DNA of 64,000 bases from Polaromonas sp. CG_9.7 (GTDB lineage: Bacteria; Pseudomonadota; Gammaproteobacteria; Burkholderiales; Burkholderiaceae_C): NCBI RefSeq assembly GCF_015752205.1, contig NZ_JADOVG010000002.1:62001-126000 (forward strand). The letters run 5' to 3'. Made by a program: the position numbers and the translations under genes. Below are positions 52,100 through 60,557 of this stretch, piece by piece; within the stretch, counting starts at the first letter, position 1; the number at the start of each line of letters is the position of its first letter. Under the pieces are notes generated by a model. It searched no databases, was not told the origin of the DNA, and worked only from the letters and a program-made list of their open reading frames with translations.

Positions 52100-53539
52100 T
52101 TATCGATCAGCGCTTGCCGTGTCCAGCCACGCCTGGACTTCGGTGCCATCGTCATCGGCATAGATTTTCAGCGCGCCGCCCAGGCCTTCCATGCGTTCGC
52201 GCATGTTGCGCAGGCCTATGCCGCTGCGCTGGTCGGTTTGTATCTCCCGCAGATTGAATCCCTTGCCGTCATCCTTGATCGACAGGCTGATCTGGTGGCG
52301 ATGGTAGACCAGCTTGACGCGCACATTGGCAGCGCCCGAATGCAGCTTGGCATTGGTGAGGGCTTCCTGCGAAATACGAAACAGCGAGGTGCTTTGGTTC
52401 ATTGGTATGGCGCACGGCTTGCCGTGGGTTGAAAACACGATCTTCATGCTGCATTGCTCCTGCACTTCGTTGGCCAGCACCTCGATAGCCGGGCCCAACC
52501 CGAAGTCGTCGAGCAGTGCGGGGCGCAGGCCGTGGGAGATGCGGCGTACTTCGAGAAGTGCCTCGCTTAGCCGCTCCAGGCCACGTTTGAGCGGTCCCAT
52601 GATCTGCAGATCGGCCAGCGTGCCTTTCGCTGCTGCCCCGGACCGCGCCACATTGCTGACATCGATGTCTTCGCTTGCCTGGTTTGCCGCCGTCAGCCGG
52701 TTTTCCAGCTGAAGCTGCGCGGTTTCCAGGAAAAATTTTGACGACACCAGTACCTGGACAATGCCGTCGTGCAATTCTCTGGCCACCCGCAAGCGTTCTT
52801 CTTCCTGCGATTGCACCACCCGCTGCGCCAGGTAGCGCAGCTTGGCCCCCGATTCCTTGTTGTCGCTGATATTGAGCGCCAGTCCGGCCATACCCATCAA
52901 GATGATGGAAATAACAGCAATTGCGTACATGCGGATTTCGGTTTCACGGATGTTGGCCTGTGCCTGCGCGTCTATGCCTTGCAAGGCCTGCTCGATGTCG
53001 TCAAGGTAAAGGCCGGTACCCAGCATCCAGTCCCAGGATTGCACCGGCTCCACGTAGCCGAGCTTGAAGGCCACCTGCTTCGATGATGGTTTTTCCCAGT
53101 AATAGCGCACGATGCCGCCGCCATTGCGGGTTGATTCGAGCAGCTTTTGAATCGGGAAGTCGCCGAAAGGATCCTTCATGCTCCACAAGTTCTGGCCCAC
53201 CAGTTCGGGTTGGCGCGGATGCATCACGTTCTTGCCATTCATGTCATAGACAAAGAAGTAACCGTCTTTTCCATACTCCAGCCGGCTCAGGATGGCGATC
53301 GCCTCTGCCTGGCTTAGAGGGTTGGCAGCGTCCTTCAGCAGCGGCGCTATCGCACTTTGGGCCAGCTTGACATTGGCGCGCAGCTCGGCCTCGCGGCTGG
53401 CCAGATAGGTCGATTCAACCAGATCGCGTTCCTGCTTTGCCAGCTTGACCGTCTGGTTGTGCACCGTCAGGATCACCGAGCCCAGAGCAATGCTCATGGG
53501 CACGATCGACAGCAAAAATATCTTGAGCCGAAGCTGCAT
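52100..53539 (-). CDS. Sensor histidine kinase with periplasmic single-Cache domain
   Basis: The 479-residue kinase has TM1 (FLLSIVPMSIALGSVILTV), a Cache ligand-binding domain (about residues 40-190, with DGYFFVYDMNGKNVMHP and WDWMLGTGLYLDDIE), TM2 (AIAVISIILMGMAGLAL), a HisKA_3 site (RVARELHDGIVQVL) and HATPase_c (GIGLRNMRERMEGLGG). Cache domains of this type sense small carboxylates or amines. The start at 53539 (MQLRLKIFLL) is preferred; GTG at 53563 is possible. It pairs with the following LuxR-type regulator. Confidence 0.9.
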   Translation of the reverse strand: MQLRLKIFLLSIVPMSIALGSVILTVHNQTVKLAKQERDLVESTYLASREAELRANVKLAQSAIAPLLKDAANPLSQAEAIAILSRLEYGKDGYFFVYDMNGKNVMHPRQPELVGQNLWSMKDPFGDFPIQKLLESTRNGGGIVRYYWEKPSSKQVAFKLGYVEPVQSWDWMLGTGLYLDDIEQALQGIDAQAQANIRETEIRMYAIAVISIILMGMAGLALNISDNKESGAKLRYLAQRVVQSQEEERLRVARELHDGIVQVLVSSKFFLETAQLQLENRLTAANQASEDIDVSNVARSGAAAKGTLADLQIMGPLKRGLERLSEALLEVRRISHGLRPALLDDFGLGPAIEVLANEVQEQCSMKIVFSTHGKPCAIPMNQSTSLFRISQEALTNAKLHSGAANVRVKLVYHRHQISLSIKDDGKGFNLREIQTDQRSGIGLRNMRERMEGLGGALKIYADDDGTEVQAWLDTASADR

Positions 53540-53696
53540 GCAAGTGTCCACAAAATACGCCACTGCCTGCGCACCGCAGCGGCTAAATCCACAAGCCCTG
53601 ACTTTGTCCGGCGTTGGCCGTCATGGCCAGGCGCAACTGCGTGAAGGCCGCAGCAACCAGCCCGCCGTCAGGCCATAGCCACAGCGCTGGCGTATT

Positions 53697-53713
53697 TTAA
53701 GTAGTAATGCGTA
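53697..53713. promoter_or_regulatory. Bipartite motif TTAAGTAGT-N4-CGTA upstream of liv operon 2
   Basis: TTAAGTAGT (53697-53705), AATG spacer and CGTA (53710-53713) repeat the element found at 43720-43736 with identical spacing. It lies 192 bases upstream of the livK2 start, between the divergent kinase and transporter genes. The remaining 53540-53904 gap is AT-rich near its right end and holds no gene. Confidence 0.5.
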
Positions 53714-53904
53714 GGGGAAAACAGACCTTTGCGACGGAGTAAAAAATTTAATAATCCGTCCAACAGCGCAAGCTGGTATTGGCCGCCACCCGGCACGCCA
53801 TCGATAGCGCAGCGCTGTCAAGTGCCGTGGGCACTGGCCGGCAACGCACTGGCTTTATTTGTTTGTTTTTTTATTAGTATTTTCTACCTTTGATGGAGAC
53901 ACCC

Positions 53905-55107
53905 ATGAGCCTGAGTTTTGCCAAATTGGCGGTTGCGACAGCTATCCTGAGTTTTACCGGCATGGCCATGGCCGCAGATCCGATCAAGATCGGTGTGACA
54001 GGTCCTTTCACCGGCGGTTCGTCGTCCATGGGCGTGAGCATGCGTGACGGTGTCCGGCTCGCGGTCGATGAAATCAACAAGTCTGGCGGCGTGATCGGTC
54101 GTCAGCTGCAGGTCGTCGAGCGCGATGACGAAGCGAAAAACGAGCGCGGTGTGCAAATTGCGCAGGAGCTGATCAATAAGGAAAAGGTTGCGGCCACCGT
54201 GGGCTACATCAACACCGGCGTGGCGTTGGCATCACAACGTTTTTTCCAGGAAGCCAAAATTCCGGTCATGAACAATGTGGCCACCGGCAGCCTGATCACG
54301 CAGCAGTTCAAGGATCAGCCTGAAAACTACATTTTTCGCAACGCGGCGCATGACAACATTCAGGCGCCGATGATCGTGGAAGAGGCCGTCACACGGCGCG
54401 GCTTTAAAAAGGTCGCCATTCTGGCCGACTCCACCAATTATGGACAGCTCGGCCGCGCCGACCTGGAGACCGCTCTCAAGGCCAAAGGCATCACCCCGGT
54501 AGCCATCGAGAAGTTCAACATCAAGGATGTGGACATGACGGCCCAGTTGCTCAAGGCCAAGGAAGCCGGCGCCGAAGCCATCCTGACCTATGGTATCGGC
54601 CCCGAACTGGCGCAGATCGCCAATGGCATGACCAAGCTCGGCTGGAAAGTACCGATGGTCGGCAGCTGGACGCTGTCGATGGCCAACTACATCGACAATG
54701 CCGGCCCCGGCGGCGAGGGCGCGCGCATGCCGCAAACCTTCATCCAGGAGCCAACCACCCCAAAGCGTCAGTCATTCATCATTAATTACCTGAAAACCTT
54801 CAACCCCAAGAACCAGCGCATCGACTCACCGGTGTCGGCAGCGCAGGGCTACGACTCCATTTACCTGCTGGCCGCCGCCATCAAGCAGGCCAATTCGACC
54901 GACGGCCCCAAGATCAAGGCAGCGCTGGAAGACCTGAAGACGCCGGTTGAAGGCGTGATCACCACCTACAACAAGCCGTTCACGGCCAAGGACCACGAAG
55001 CCATCACAGCCAACATTCCGGTGTTTGGCGAGGTCAAGGGCCAGCGCGTGGTGTATGCCTATCCTGACGATCAGAAAAAGGCATCTGAAATACGCGTCAA
55101 AAAGTAA
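53905..55107 (+). CDS. livK: Branched-chain-type ABC transporter substrate-binding protein (operon 2)
   Basis: A 400-residue periplasmic receptor with signal peptide (FAKLAVATAILSFTGMAMAA) and the type-I fold (IKIGVTGPFTGGSSSMGVS, then NERGVQIAQELINKEKV). GGAG at 53894-53897 selects the ATG at 53905 rather than 53890. It is followed by a perfect terminator and then by the permease genes, as in operon 1. The ligand is unknown. Confidence 0.92.
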   Translation: MSLSFAKLAVATAILSFTGMAMAADPIKIGVTGPFTGGSSSMGVSMRDGVRLAVDEINKSGGVIGRQLQVVERDDEAKNERGVQIAQELINKEKVAATVGYINTGVALASQRFFQEAKIPVMNNVATGSLITQQFKDQPENYIFRNAAHDNIQAPMIVEEAVTRRGFKKVAILADSTNYGQLGRADLETALKAKGITPVAIEKFNIKDVDMTAQLLKAKEAGAEAILTYGIGPELAQIANGMTKLGWKVPMVGSWTLSMANYIDNAGPGGEGARMPQTFIQEPTTPKRQSFIINYLKTFNPKNQRIDSPVSAAQGYDSIYLLAAAIKQANSTDGPKIKAALEDLKTPVEGVITTYNKPFTAKDHEAITANIPVFGEVKGQRVVYAYPDDQKKASEIRVKK

Positions 55108-55131
55108 GTCTCAAAGACTGCTGAAGCCTAA

Positions 55132-55161
55132 GCACCGCGCCAAGTGACGCGGTGCTTTTTT
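55132..55161 (+). terminator. Intra-operon terminator after livK2
   Basis: GCACCGCG (55132-55139) pairs perfectly with CGCGGTGC (55148-55155), loop of eight bases, followed by TTTTTT. It separates the binding-protein gene from the permease genes and mirrors the terminator in liv operon 1. Confidence 0.9.
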
Positions 55162-55220
55162 ATTGTCAGCTGCCACGGTGCGTGGCCTGACCACACCGAT
55201 TTTTTTGCGGAATTGAATAT

Positions 55221-56096
55221 ATGGAAATCCTGCTCCAACTCATTTACAGCGGTGTCGCGCTGGGCATGATCTATGCAGTCATTGCCTTCGGCTACCAGCT
55301 CACGTTCCAGACCTCCGACACCCTGAACTTCGGCCAGGGCGATGCGCTCATGCTGGGCGCGATGGTCGGGTTGACGCTGGTTACCATGGGTGTGAATTAC
55401 TGGCTGATGCTGCCGCTGGTGATTGTTTTCGGGTTGTTGCAGGGCAGTTTGGTCGAGCGCATCGGCGTGCGCCCGGCGATCAAGATCAAGAGCGAGTTCG
55501 GCTGGATCATGTCCACCATTGCGCTCGGCATCATTTTCAAGAACGTCGCCGAAAACATCTGGGGCCGCGACGACCTGAAATTTCCATCTCCCTTGCCCGA
55601 AGCGCCGATCAAGGTGCTGGGCGCCAACGTGCTGCCGATGGAAATCCTGGTGGTGGTCGGCGCTGTGCTGATGATGCTGGCGGTCGAGTTCTTCAACCGC
55701 AAGACAATTTATGGCAAGGCGGTGGTCGCCACCTTCAACGACCGCGACGCGGCCAAGCTGATGGGCATCAACACCGGGCTGGTGATCACCTTTTCATATG
55801 CACTGTCGTCGGCGACTGCCGCATTTGCCGGCGCGCTGATTGCGCCGCTGACGCTGACCGGCGCGACCATGGGGTCGGTGCTCGGCCTCAAGGCCTTCGC
55901 TGTCGCCATCATCGGCGGGCTGACCAGCGGCATGGGCATCATCGTCGGCGGCATAATCCTGGGCGTCGCCGAAACCACCACCGGCTTTTACCTCTCCACT
56001 GGTTACAAGGACGTTCCGGGCCTGGTGCTGCTGCTGCTGGTGCTGGCGTTCAAGCCGGCCGGCCTGTTTGGCAAAAACGCGATCAAGAAAGTTTGA
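55221..56096 (+). CDS. livH: Branched-chain-type ABC transporter permease LivH (operon 2)
   Basis: A 291-residue permease with LivH motifs (IYSGVALGMIYAVIAFGYQL, LNFGQGDALMLGAMV, YGKAVVATFNDRDAAKLMGI) and about eight membrane segments. The next gene begins two bases after its stop. Confidence 0.92.
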   Translation: MEILLQLIYSGVALGMIYAVIAFGYQLTFQTSDTLNFGQGDALMLGAMVGLTLVTMGVNYWLMLPLVIVFGLLQGSLVERIGVRPAIKIKSEFGWIMSTIALGIIFKNVAENIWGRDDLKFPSPLPEAPIKVLGANVLPMEILVVVGAVLMMLAVEFFNRKTIYGKAVVATFNDRDAAKLMGINTGLVITFSYALSSATAAFAGALIAPLTLTGATMGSVLGLKAFAVAIIGGLTSGMGIIVGGIILGVAETTTGFYLSTGYKDVPGLVLLLLVLAFKPAGLFGKNAIKKV

Positions 56097-56098
56097 AG

Positions 56099-58030
56099 AT
56101 GAACCGCAAGACACTAACAGCTGCCATTCTCGGGCTGGCCTTGCTGGCGGCCGTGCCGCTGATGACCAGCAATTCGTACTACGTCCACATGGTCGGCACG
56201 ATCATGATCTACGCCATCTTGCTGTATGGCCTGGACATCGTGGTGGGCTACACCGGCCAGGTGTCGCTGGGCCATGCCGGCCTGTTCGGCGTTGGCTCGT
56301 ACACCGCCGGCGTGCTGTTCATGAAACTCGGCGCACCGCTGTGGGTCATCATTCCCGCCAGCATTGCGGTCACGTCGGCCTTTGGCGCGCTGCTGGCGCT
56401 GCCCGCGCTTCGGGTGACAGGGCCCTACCTGGCAATGGTGACGCTGGCCTTTGGCACCATCATCCAGATACTGATTAACGAGATGACCTTCCTGACCGAA
56501 GGACCCCTGGGTATCACCATTCCCAAACCCTCGATATTTGGCGAAAAACTGACCGAGCATGGTTTTTACTGGCTGACCTTCGGCCTGATGGTGCTGTCGC
56601 TGGTCGTGGTCGACCGCATTCTGAAGTCGCAGCTCGGCCGCGCTTTCGAGGCACTGCGCGGCAGTCCGGTGGCGTCTGACTGCATGGGCGTGTCGGTTTA
56701 CCGCTACAAGGTCTATGCATTTGTCATCAGCGCCGGATTTGCCGGCCTGGCTGGTTGCCTGTATGCGTATTCAGAGCAGTACATCTCGCCCAATACCTAC
56801 AACTTCGAGCTGACGGTGCTGTTCCTGCTGGCGGTCATCATGGGCGGGCGCAAGACCCGTTCGGGCGCCTTGCTGGGCGCGGCCATCATTGTGATTCTTC
56901 CCAAGCTGCTTGATGACCTGGAACTGTTTCGCATCGTCGCGACGGCGCTGGCTACGCTGATCACCATCGGCGCAGTGGTGGGCGTGATCCGGAAGATCAC
57001 CACGCCCAAGGCCATGGCGATTCCGGTGGTGGGCACCATTGCGCTGGCCGGTTTTGCCTTCTGGCTGCAGTCGATCACCGACTGGCGGCTGAGCATTTTC
57101 GGCCTGATGATTCTGTTTGTCGTGTATTACCTGCAAAACGGTATCGTCGGCTTTGTGCGTGCCCTGTTCCATGTCCGCAAGCCGGTGTCCGATGACTTGG
57201 ACAAGGCGGGAGCAGACACCGGCAAGGACGCCATTTCGGTTGCCGCCAGCGCTGTCGAAAAGGGTGGCGACTTGTTGATCGCCAAGGGCGTGCTGATGCA
57301 GTTCGGCGGCCTCAAGGCCATCAACCAGGTGGATTTGCGCATCCAGCGCGGCACCATTCACGGCCTGATCGGCCCGAACGGCTCGGGCAAGAGCACCATG
57401 ATGAATGTGCTGACCGGCATTTATGTGCCAACCGCTGGCAGCATCAACTTTGCCGGCCGCTCGGTGGTCGGGCGCACCTCTTCCGACATCGCGCTGTCGG
57501 GTATTGCGCGCACCTTCCAGAACGTGCAGCTGTTCGGTGAAATGACCGCGCTGCAAAACGTTCAGGTTGGCCTGCACCACACGTTTGACAGCAACATCGT
57601 CGATGTGGCGCTGCATACCCCACGCTACAAGCGCGAGGAAACCTCGGCTATCCAGCGCGGCATGGGGTTGCTGCGCTTCGTCGGCCTGGCTGATCTGGCG
57701 ACCGAGGAAGCTCGCAACCTGCCCTACGGCAAGCAGCGTCTGCTGGAAATCGCCCGTGCGCTGGCGTTGGACCCGCAACTGTTGCTGCTCGACGAGCCGG
57801 CCGCCGGACTGACCGCGCCCGACATCAAGGAGCTGATCACCATCATCCGCAAGATCCGTGACCACGGCATCACCGTGATCCTGATCGAGCACCACATGGA
57901 CGTGGTGATGGGCCTGTGCGACACCGTTTCGGTGCTCGACTTCGGCCAGAAAATTGCCGAAGGCAAGCCTGCCGATGTGCAGGCAGATGAAAAGGTCATC
58001 GAGGCCTACCTCGGCGGCACGGCGGCATAA
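56099..58030 (+). CDS. LivM-LivG fusion: permease and ATP-binding domain in one protein (operon 2)
   Basis: The 643-residue protein has a LivM-type permease (residues ~1-350: YGLDIVVGYTGQVSLGHAGL, LGRAFEALRGSPVASDCMGV), a linker with two extra hydrophobic segments (AMAIPVVGTIALAGFAFWL, LSIFGLMILFVVYYLQNGI), and a LivG-type ATPase (~390-643) with Walker A GPNGSGKST, NLPYGKQRLLEIARALA, Walker B LLLLDEPAAGLT and switch LIEHHMD. The ATG at 56099 follows the livH stop. This fixes permease and ATPase in 1:1 ratio. Confidence 0.93.
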   Translation: MNRKTLTAAILGLALLAAVPLMTSNSYYVHMVGTIMIYAILLYGLDIVVGYTGQVSLGHAGLFGVGSYTAGVLFMKLGAPLWVIIPASIAVTSAFGALLALPALRVTGPYLAMVTLAFGTIIQILINEMTFLTEGPLGITIPKPSIFGEKLTEHGFYWLTFGLMVLSLVVVDRILKSQLGRAFEALRGSPVASDCMGVSVYRYKVYAFVISAGFAGLAGCLYAYSEQYISPNTYNFELTVLFLLAVIMGGRKTRSGALLGAAIIVILPKLLDDLELFRIVATALATLITIGAVVGVIRKITTPKAMAIPVVGTIALAGFAFWLQSITDWRLSIFGLMILFVVYYLQNGIVGFVRALFHVRKPVSDDLDKAGADTGKDAISVAASAVEKGGDLLIAKGVLMQFGGLKAINQVDLRIQRGTIHGLIGPNGSGKSTMMNVLTGIYVPTAGSINFAGRSVVGRTSSDIALSGIARTFQNVQLFGEMTALQNVQVGLHHTFDSNIVDVALHTPRYKREETSAIQRGMGLLRFVGLADLATEEARNLPYGKQRLLEIARALALDPQLLLLDEPAAGLTAPDIKELITIIRKIRDHGITVILIEHHMDVVMGLCDTVSVLDFGQKIAEGKPADVQADEKVIEAYLGGTAA

Positions 58031-58042
58031 GGAAACAACACC

Positions 58043-58765
58043 ATGTTGAGTATCAAGAATCTGGAAGCCGGCTACGGCAAGGTGCAGGTCCTGCACGGAA
58101 TTTCGATGGAAGTGCCCAAAGGCAAGGTGGTCACGCTGATCGGCTCCAATGGCGCTGGCAAGACCACCACCATGCGCGCCATCTCGGGCATGATCCAGCC
58201 GACCGCCGGCGAGATCAACCTGCACGGCAAGCGCATTGATGGCCTGGAGTCCTACGCCATCGCCAAGCAGGGGCTGGCGCATTCACCCGAGGGCCGGCGC
58301 GTGTTTGCCACCATGAGCGTGACCGACAACCTGATCCTTGGCGCGTTTCCGCGCCTGACCGGCAGCCGCCCCAAAGGCGATGTGGCGGGGGACCTGGAAC
58401 GCGCGATGGACATGTTCCCGCGCCTGAAAGAGCGGCGTACCCAGTTGGCCGGAACGCTGTCGGGTGGCGAGCAGCAGATGCTGGCCATGGCGCGCGCCGT
58501 GATGCTGAACCCCGAGATCGTGCTGCTCGACGAGCCGTCGATGGGCCTGGCACCGATCCTGGTCGAAGAGGTGTTCCGCATCATTGCCGACCTGAAGTCG
58601 CGCGGCGTCACCATGCTGCTGGTCGAGCAGTTTGCCGCCGCCGCGCTGAAGGTGGCCGACTACGGCTATGTACTGGAAAACGGCCGCATCTCGGTGCATG
58701 GCGAGGCGTCCAAATTGCGCGACGATCCGGCAGTGAAAGCCGCCTACCTGGGCGGCGGGCATTGA
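58043..58765 (+). CDS. livF: Branched-chain-type ABC transporter ATPase LivF (operon 2)
   Basis: The 240-residue ATPase is canonical: Walker A GSNGAGKTT, signature LSGGEQQMLAMARAV, Walker B IVLLDEPSMGLAP and LVEQFA. AAGGAAA precedes the ATG. Unlike LivF of operon 1 it keeps the Walker lysine. Last gene of the operon. Confidence 0.93.
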   Translation: MLSIKNLEAGYGKVQVLHGISMEVPKGKVVTLIGSNGAGKTTTMRAISGMIQPTAGEINLHGKRIDGLESYAIAKQGLAHSPEGRRVFATMSVTDNLILGAFPRLTGSRPKGDVAGDLERAMDMFPRLKERRTQLAGTLSGGEQQMLAMARAVMLNPEIVLLDEPSMGLAPILVEEVFRIIADLKSRGVTMLLVEQFAAAALKVADYGYVLENGRISVHGEASKLRDDPAVKAAYLGGGH

Positions 58766-58777
58766 TGCCAGATGCTG

Positions 58778-58840
58778 TCTGCTATTGAAACAATAGCTGC
58801 TGATGCATGTGGGTATTGCGGAAAAGGCCTGAAACGCTTA
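58778..58840 (+). repeat. Intergenic hairpin repeat, copy 7
   Basis: GCTATTGAAACAATAGC is a perfect 7-bp stem (GCTATTG/CAATAGC) with a 3-base loop, followed by TGCTGATGCATG, then ATTGCGGAAAAGGCC. Best-formed member of the family; lies between the convergent livF2 and ppk2 genes. Confidence 0.65.
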
Positions 58841-58890
58841 AGAAATACGTTGTGAGAGCGCCTTGGTTGGCGCAAGCCGCTGCTTGTTTC

Positions 58891-59817
58891 TTAATCCACC
58901 TTGAGGCCCTTGAGCGCCGGGTCTTCGGGCGGGTAGCGCAGGTCAACTTGTTCCAGCGCCTGGCGAACGCGCAGGGCGATCATCAGGTTGCGGTGGGTCT
59001 TTGAATCGGCCGGTACCACCATCCACGGCGCCCACGTCGTGCTGGTGGCATTGAGCAGGTCTTCATACGCCTGCTGGTAGGCCTTCCACTCTTTGCGCGC
59101 CTCCAGATCGCCCATGGCAAACTTCCAGTGTTTCGTGATGTCGTCAATCCGTTCCTGCAGCCGCGCGCCTTGTTCCTTAAAACTGATGTGCAGCATGAAC
59201 TTCAGGACCACCGTGCCGTTTTCCGTGAGCATGCGCTCGAAGTCGTTGATCTGCTGGTAGCGCTGGGCAGTTTGCGAAGGCGTGATCCAGCCCTCGACCG
59301 GCGGCACCAGCACGTCTTCGTAGTGGCTGCGGTTGAAGATCATGATGTCGCCGGCGGCCGGCACCTTCTGGTGGATGCGCCACAGGTAGTCGCGGGCTCG
59401 CTCGTCTTCGCTGGGCGCTTTCCAGGCTGCCGTGTGCACGCCCAGCGGGCTCATGCGGCTGAACACGCCGCGCAGTGTGCCGTCCTTTCCCGAGGTGTCG
59501 GTGCCTTGAAGGATGACCAGCAGCTTGAAGCGCCGGTCGGCATAAAACAGGTTTTGCAGCCCGTCCAGTTCAAGTGCCAGTGCATCCACCGTTTCCTTGT
59601 CGCGTGACTTGTCATCGGATGAAAAAGGTTTGGCACCCGGGTCGAAATCGGCCAGATTGCAGCGCTTGGCTTTTTTATTTTTGTCTTTGTCGGTTTCGTC
59701 GGCCTGCGGGACTTGCCAGAGCAGCAGTTTTTCGGCAAGCGCCTTGCGTTCGTCCTTGCTGGCTGGAACATCAAGTCCATTTTTTCCGTAGGGGGCATCA
59801 GCCGTTTTCGAGTTCAT
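58891..59817 (-). CDS. ppk2: Polyphosphate kinase 2 family protein (PPK2)
   Basis: The 308-residue enzyme carries the PPK2 Walker A GTDTSGKDGTLR, the lid/Walker B region MIFNRSHYEDVLVPPVEGW and the conserved C-terminal WAPWMVVPADSKTHRNLMIA. PPK2 enzymes transfer phosphate between polyphosphate and nucleotides. The first ~60 residues are charged and lysine-rich. The start at 59817 (MNSKTADAPY) has a GGAGG site just upstream (ATTTTCTGGAGGTCCTG on the minus strand). Confidence 0.92.
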   Translation of the reverse strand: MNSKTADAPYGKNGLDVPASKDERKALAEKLLLWQVPQADETDKDKNKKAKRCNLADFDPGAKPFSSDDKSRDKETVDALALELDGLQNLFYADRRFKLLVILQGTDTSGKDGTLRGVFSRMSPLGVHTAAWKAPSEDERARDYLWRIHQKVPAAGDIMIFNRSHYEDVLVPPVEGWITPSQTAQRYQQINDFERMLTENGTVVLKFMLHISFKEQGARLQERIDDITKHWKFAMGDLEARKEWKAYQQAYEDLLNATSTTWAPWMVVPADSKTHRNLMIALRVRQALEQVDLRYPPEDPALKGLKVD

Positions 59818-59968
59818 CAGGACCTCCAGAAAATGAGGGGATTGCCGCTCATTCTGCGCGCCAATGTTCTTGCAGCTTGAACGAATACACTTATTTTCAT
59901 GCCAGAGGCCGCGCCGTCCGCGTCGCGGGAATGGACCGGCCCCCGGCTTCAACATGACAGGAGTTTTG

Positions 59969-60409
59969 ATGGAAACCGATTCAACAGGCACTGCTGCAGA
60001 CATCAGCGTGCAGGCGGCGACTGGTTATGCCGGTGATATCGCGCCAGCGTTGGCCTGGCAATGGCAGCAAGCAGGCCAGGCTGTGCTGGTCGATGTGCGA
60101 ACCGATGCCGAACGTGAATGGGTGGGTTTTGTTCCGGGTGCCGTGCCGTTGTCCTGGAAACTGTGGCCGGGCATGGCGCTGAACGCCGGTTTTGACGCGG
60201 CCTTGAAGGCGGCGGTTCCTGCGGGCACCAAGGTCGTTTTCCTGTGCCGAAGCGGGGTTCGCTCGGTGGACGCTGCCCGCCGCGCCACTGAACTGGGGCT
60301 GGAGGCTTACAACATTCTGGAAGGTTTTGAAGGCGACGCCGACGAGCAGGCGCAGCGTGGCAAGCAGGGCGGATGGCGAATGCGCGGCCTGCCGTGGATG
60401 CAAAAGTAA
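59969..60409 (+). CDS. Rhodanese-like domain protein
   Basis: A 146-residue single-domain rhodanese with DVRTDAEREWVGFVPGAVPL and the active-site loop FLCRSGVRS containing the sulfur-accepting C93. ACAGGAG at 59957-59963 sets the ATG at 59969. Such proteins transfer sulfane sulfur to thiol acceptors. It lies 148 bases upstream of cqsA but has its own context; no obvious link. Confidence 0.88.
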   Translation: METDSTGTAADISVQAATGYAGDIAPALAWQWQQAGQAVLVDVRTDAEREWVGFVPGAVPLSWKLWPGMALNAGFDAALKAAVPAGTKVVFLCRSGVRSVDAARRATELGLEAYNILEGFEGDADEQAQRGKQGGWRMRGLPWMQK

Positions 60410-60519
60410 CGCTCGGACGGAAATTTTTCAGCGACACATTGCAAGCATTTTTTAAGCGGGTACGAGTCATACGACCTGTCAGATGTAGCAGGGGTTATGG
60501 CGTGACTATTTGTGAGAAA

Positions 60520-60542
60520 GTTTTCAATAAGTCTGTTTTCAA
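60520..60542 (+). repeat. Direct repeat GTTTTCAA in the cqsA leader
   Basis: GTTTTCAA occurs at 60520-60527 and again at 60535-60542, 15 bases apart, just before the AAAGGA ribosome binding site (60544-60549) of cqsA. The second arm plus ribosome binding site could be a regulator or small-RNA target; only the repeat itself is observed. Confidence 0.4.
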
Positions 60543-60557
60543 CAAAGGAACAGTCTT

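Noticed and set aside
56771..58282. 503-codon open frame on the minus strand
   Set aside because: It is antisense to the LivM-LivG fusion and the start of livF2, which carry complete ABC motifs.
58858..58873. GCGCC-TTGGTT-GGCGC hairpin as terminator between livF2 and ppk2
   Set aside because: The stem is only five pairs and no T run follows on either strand.
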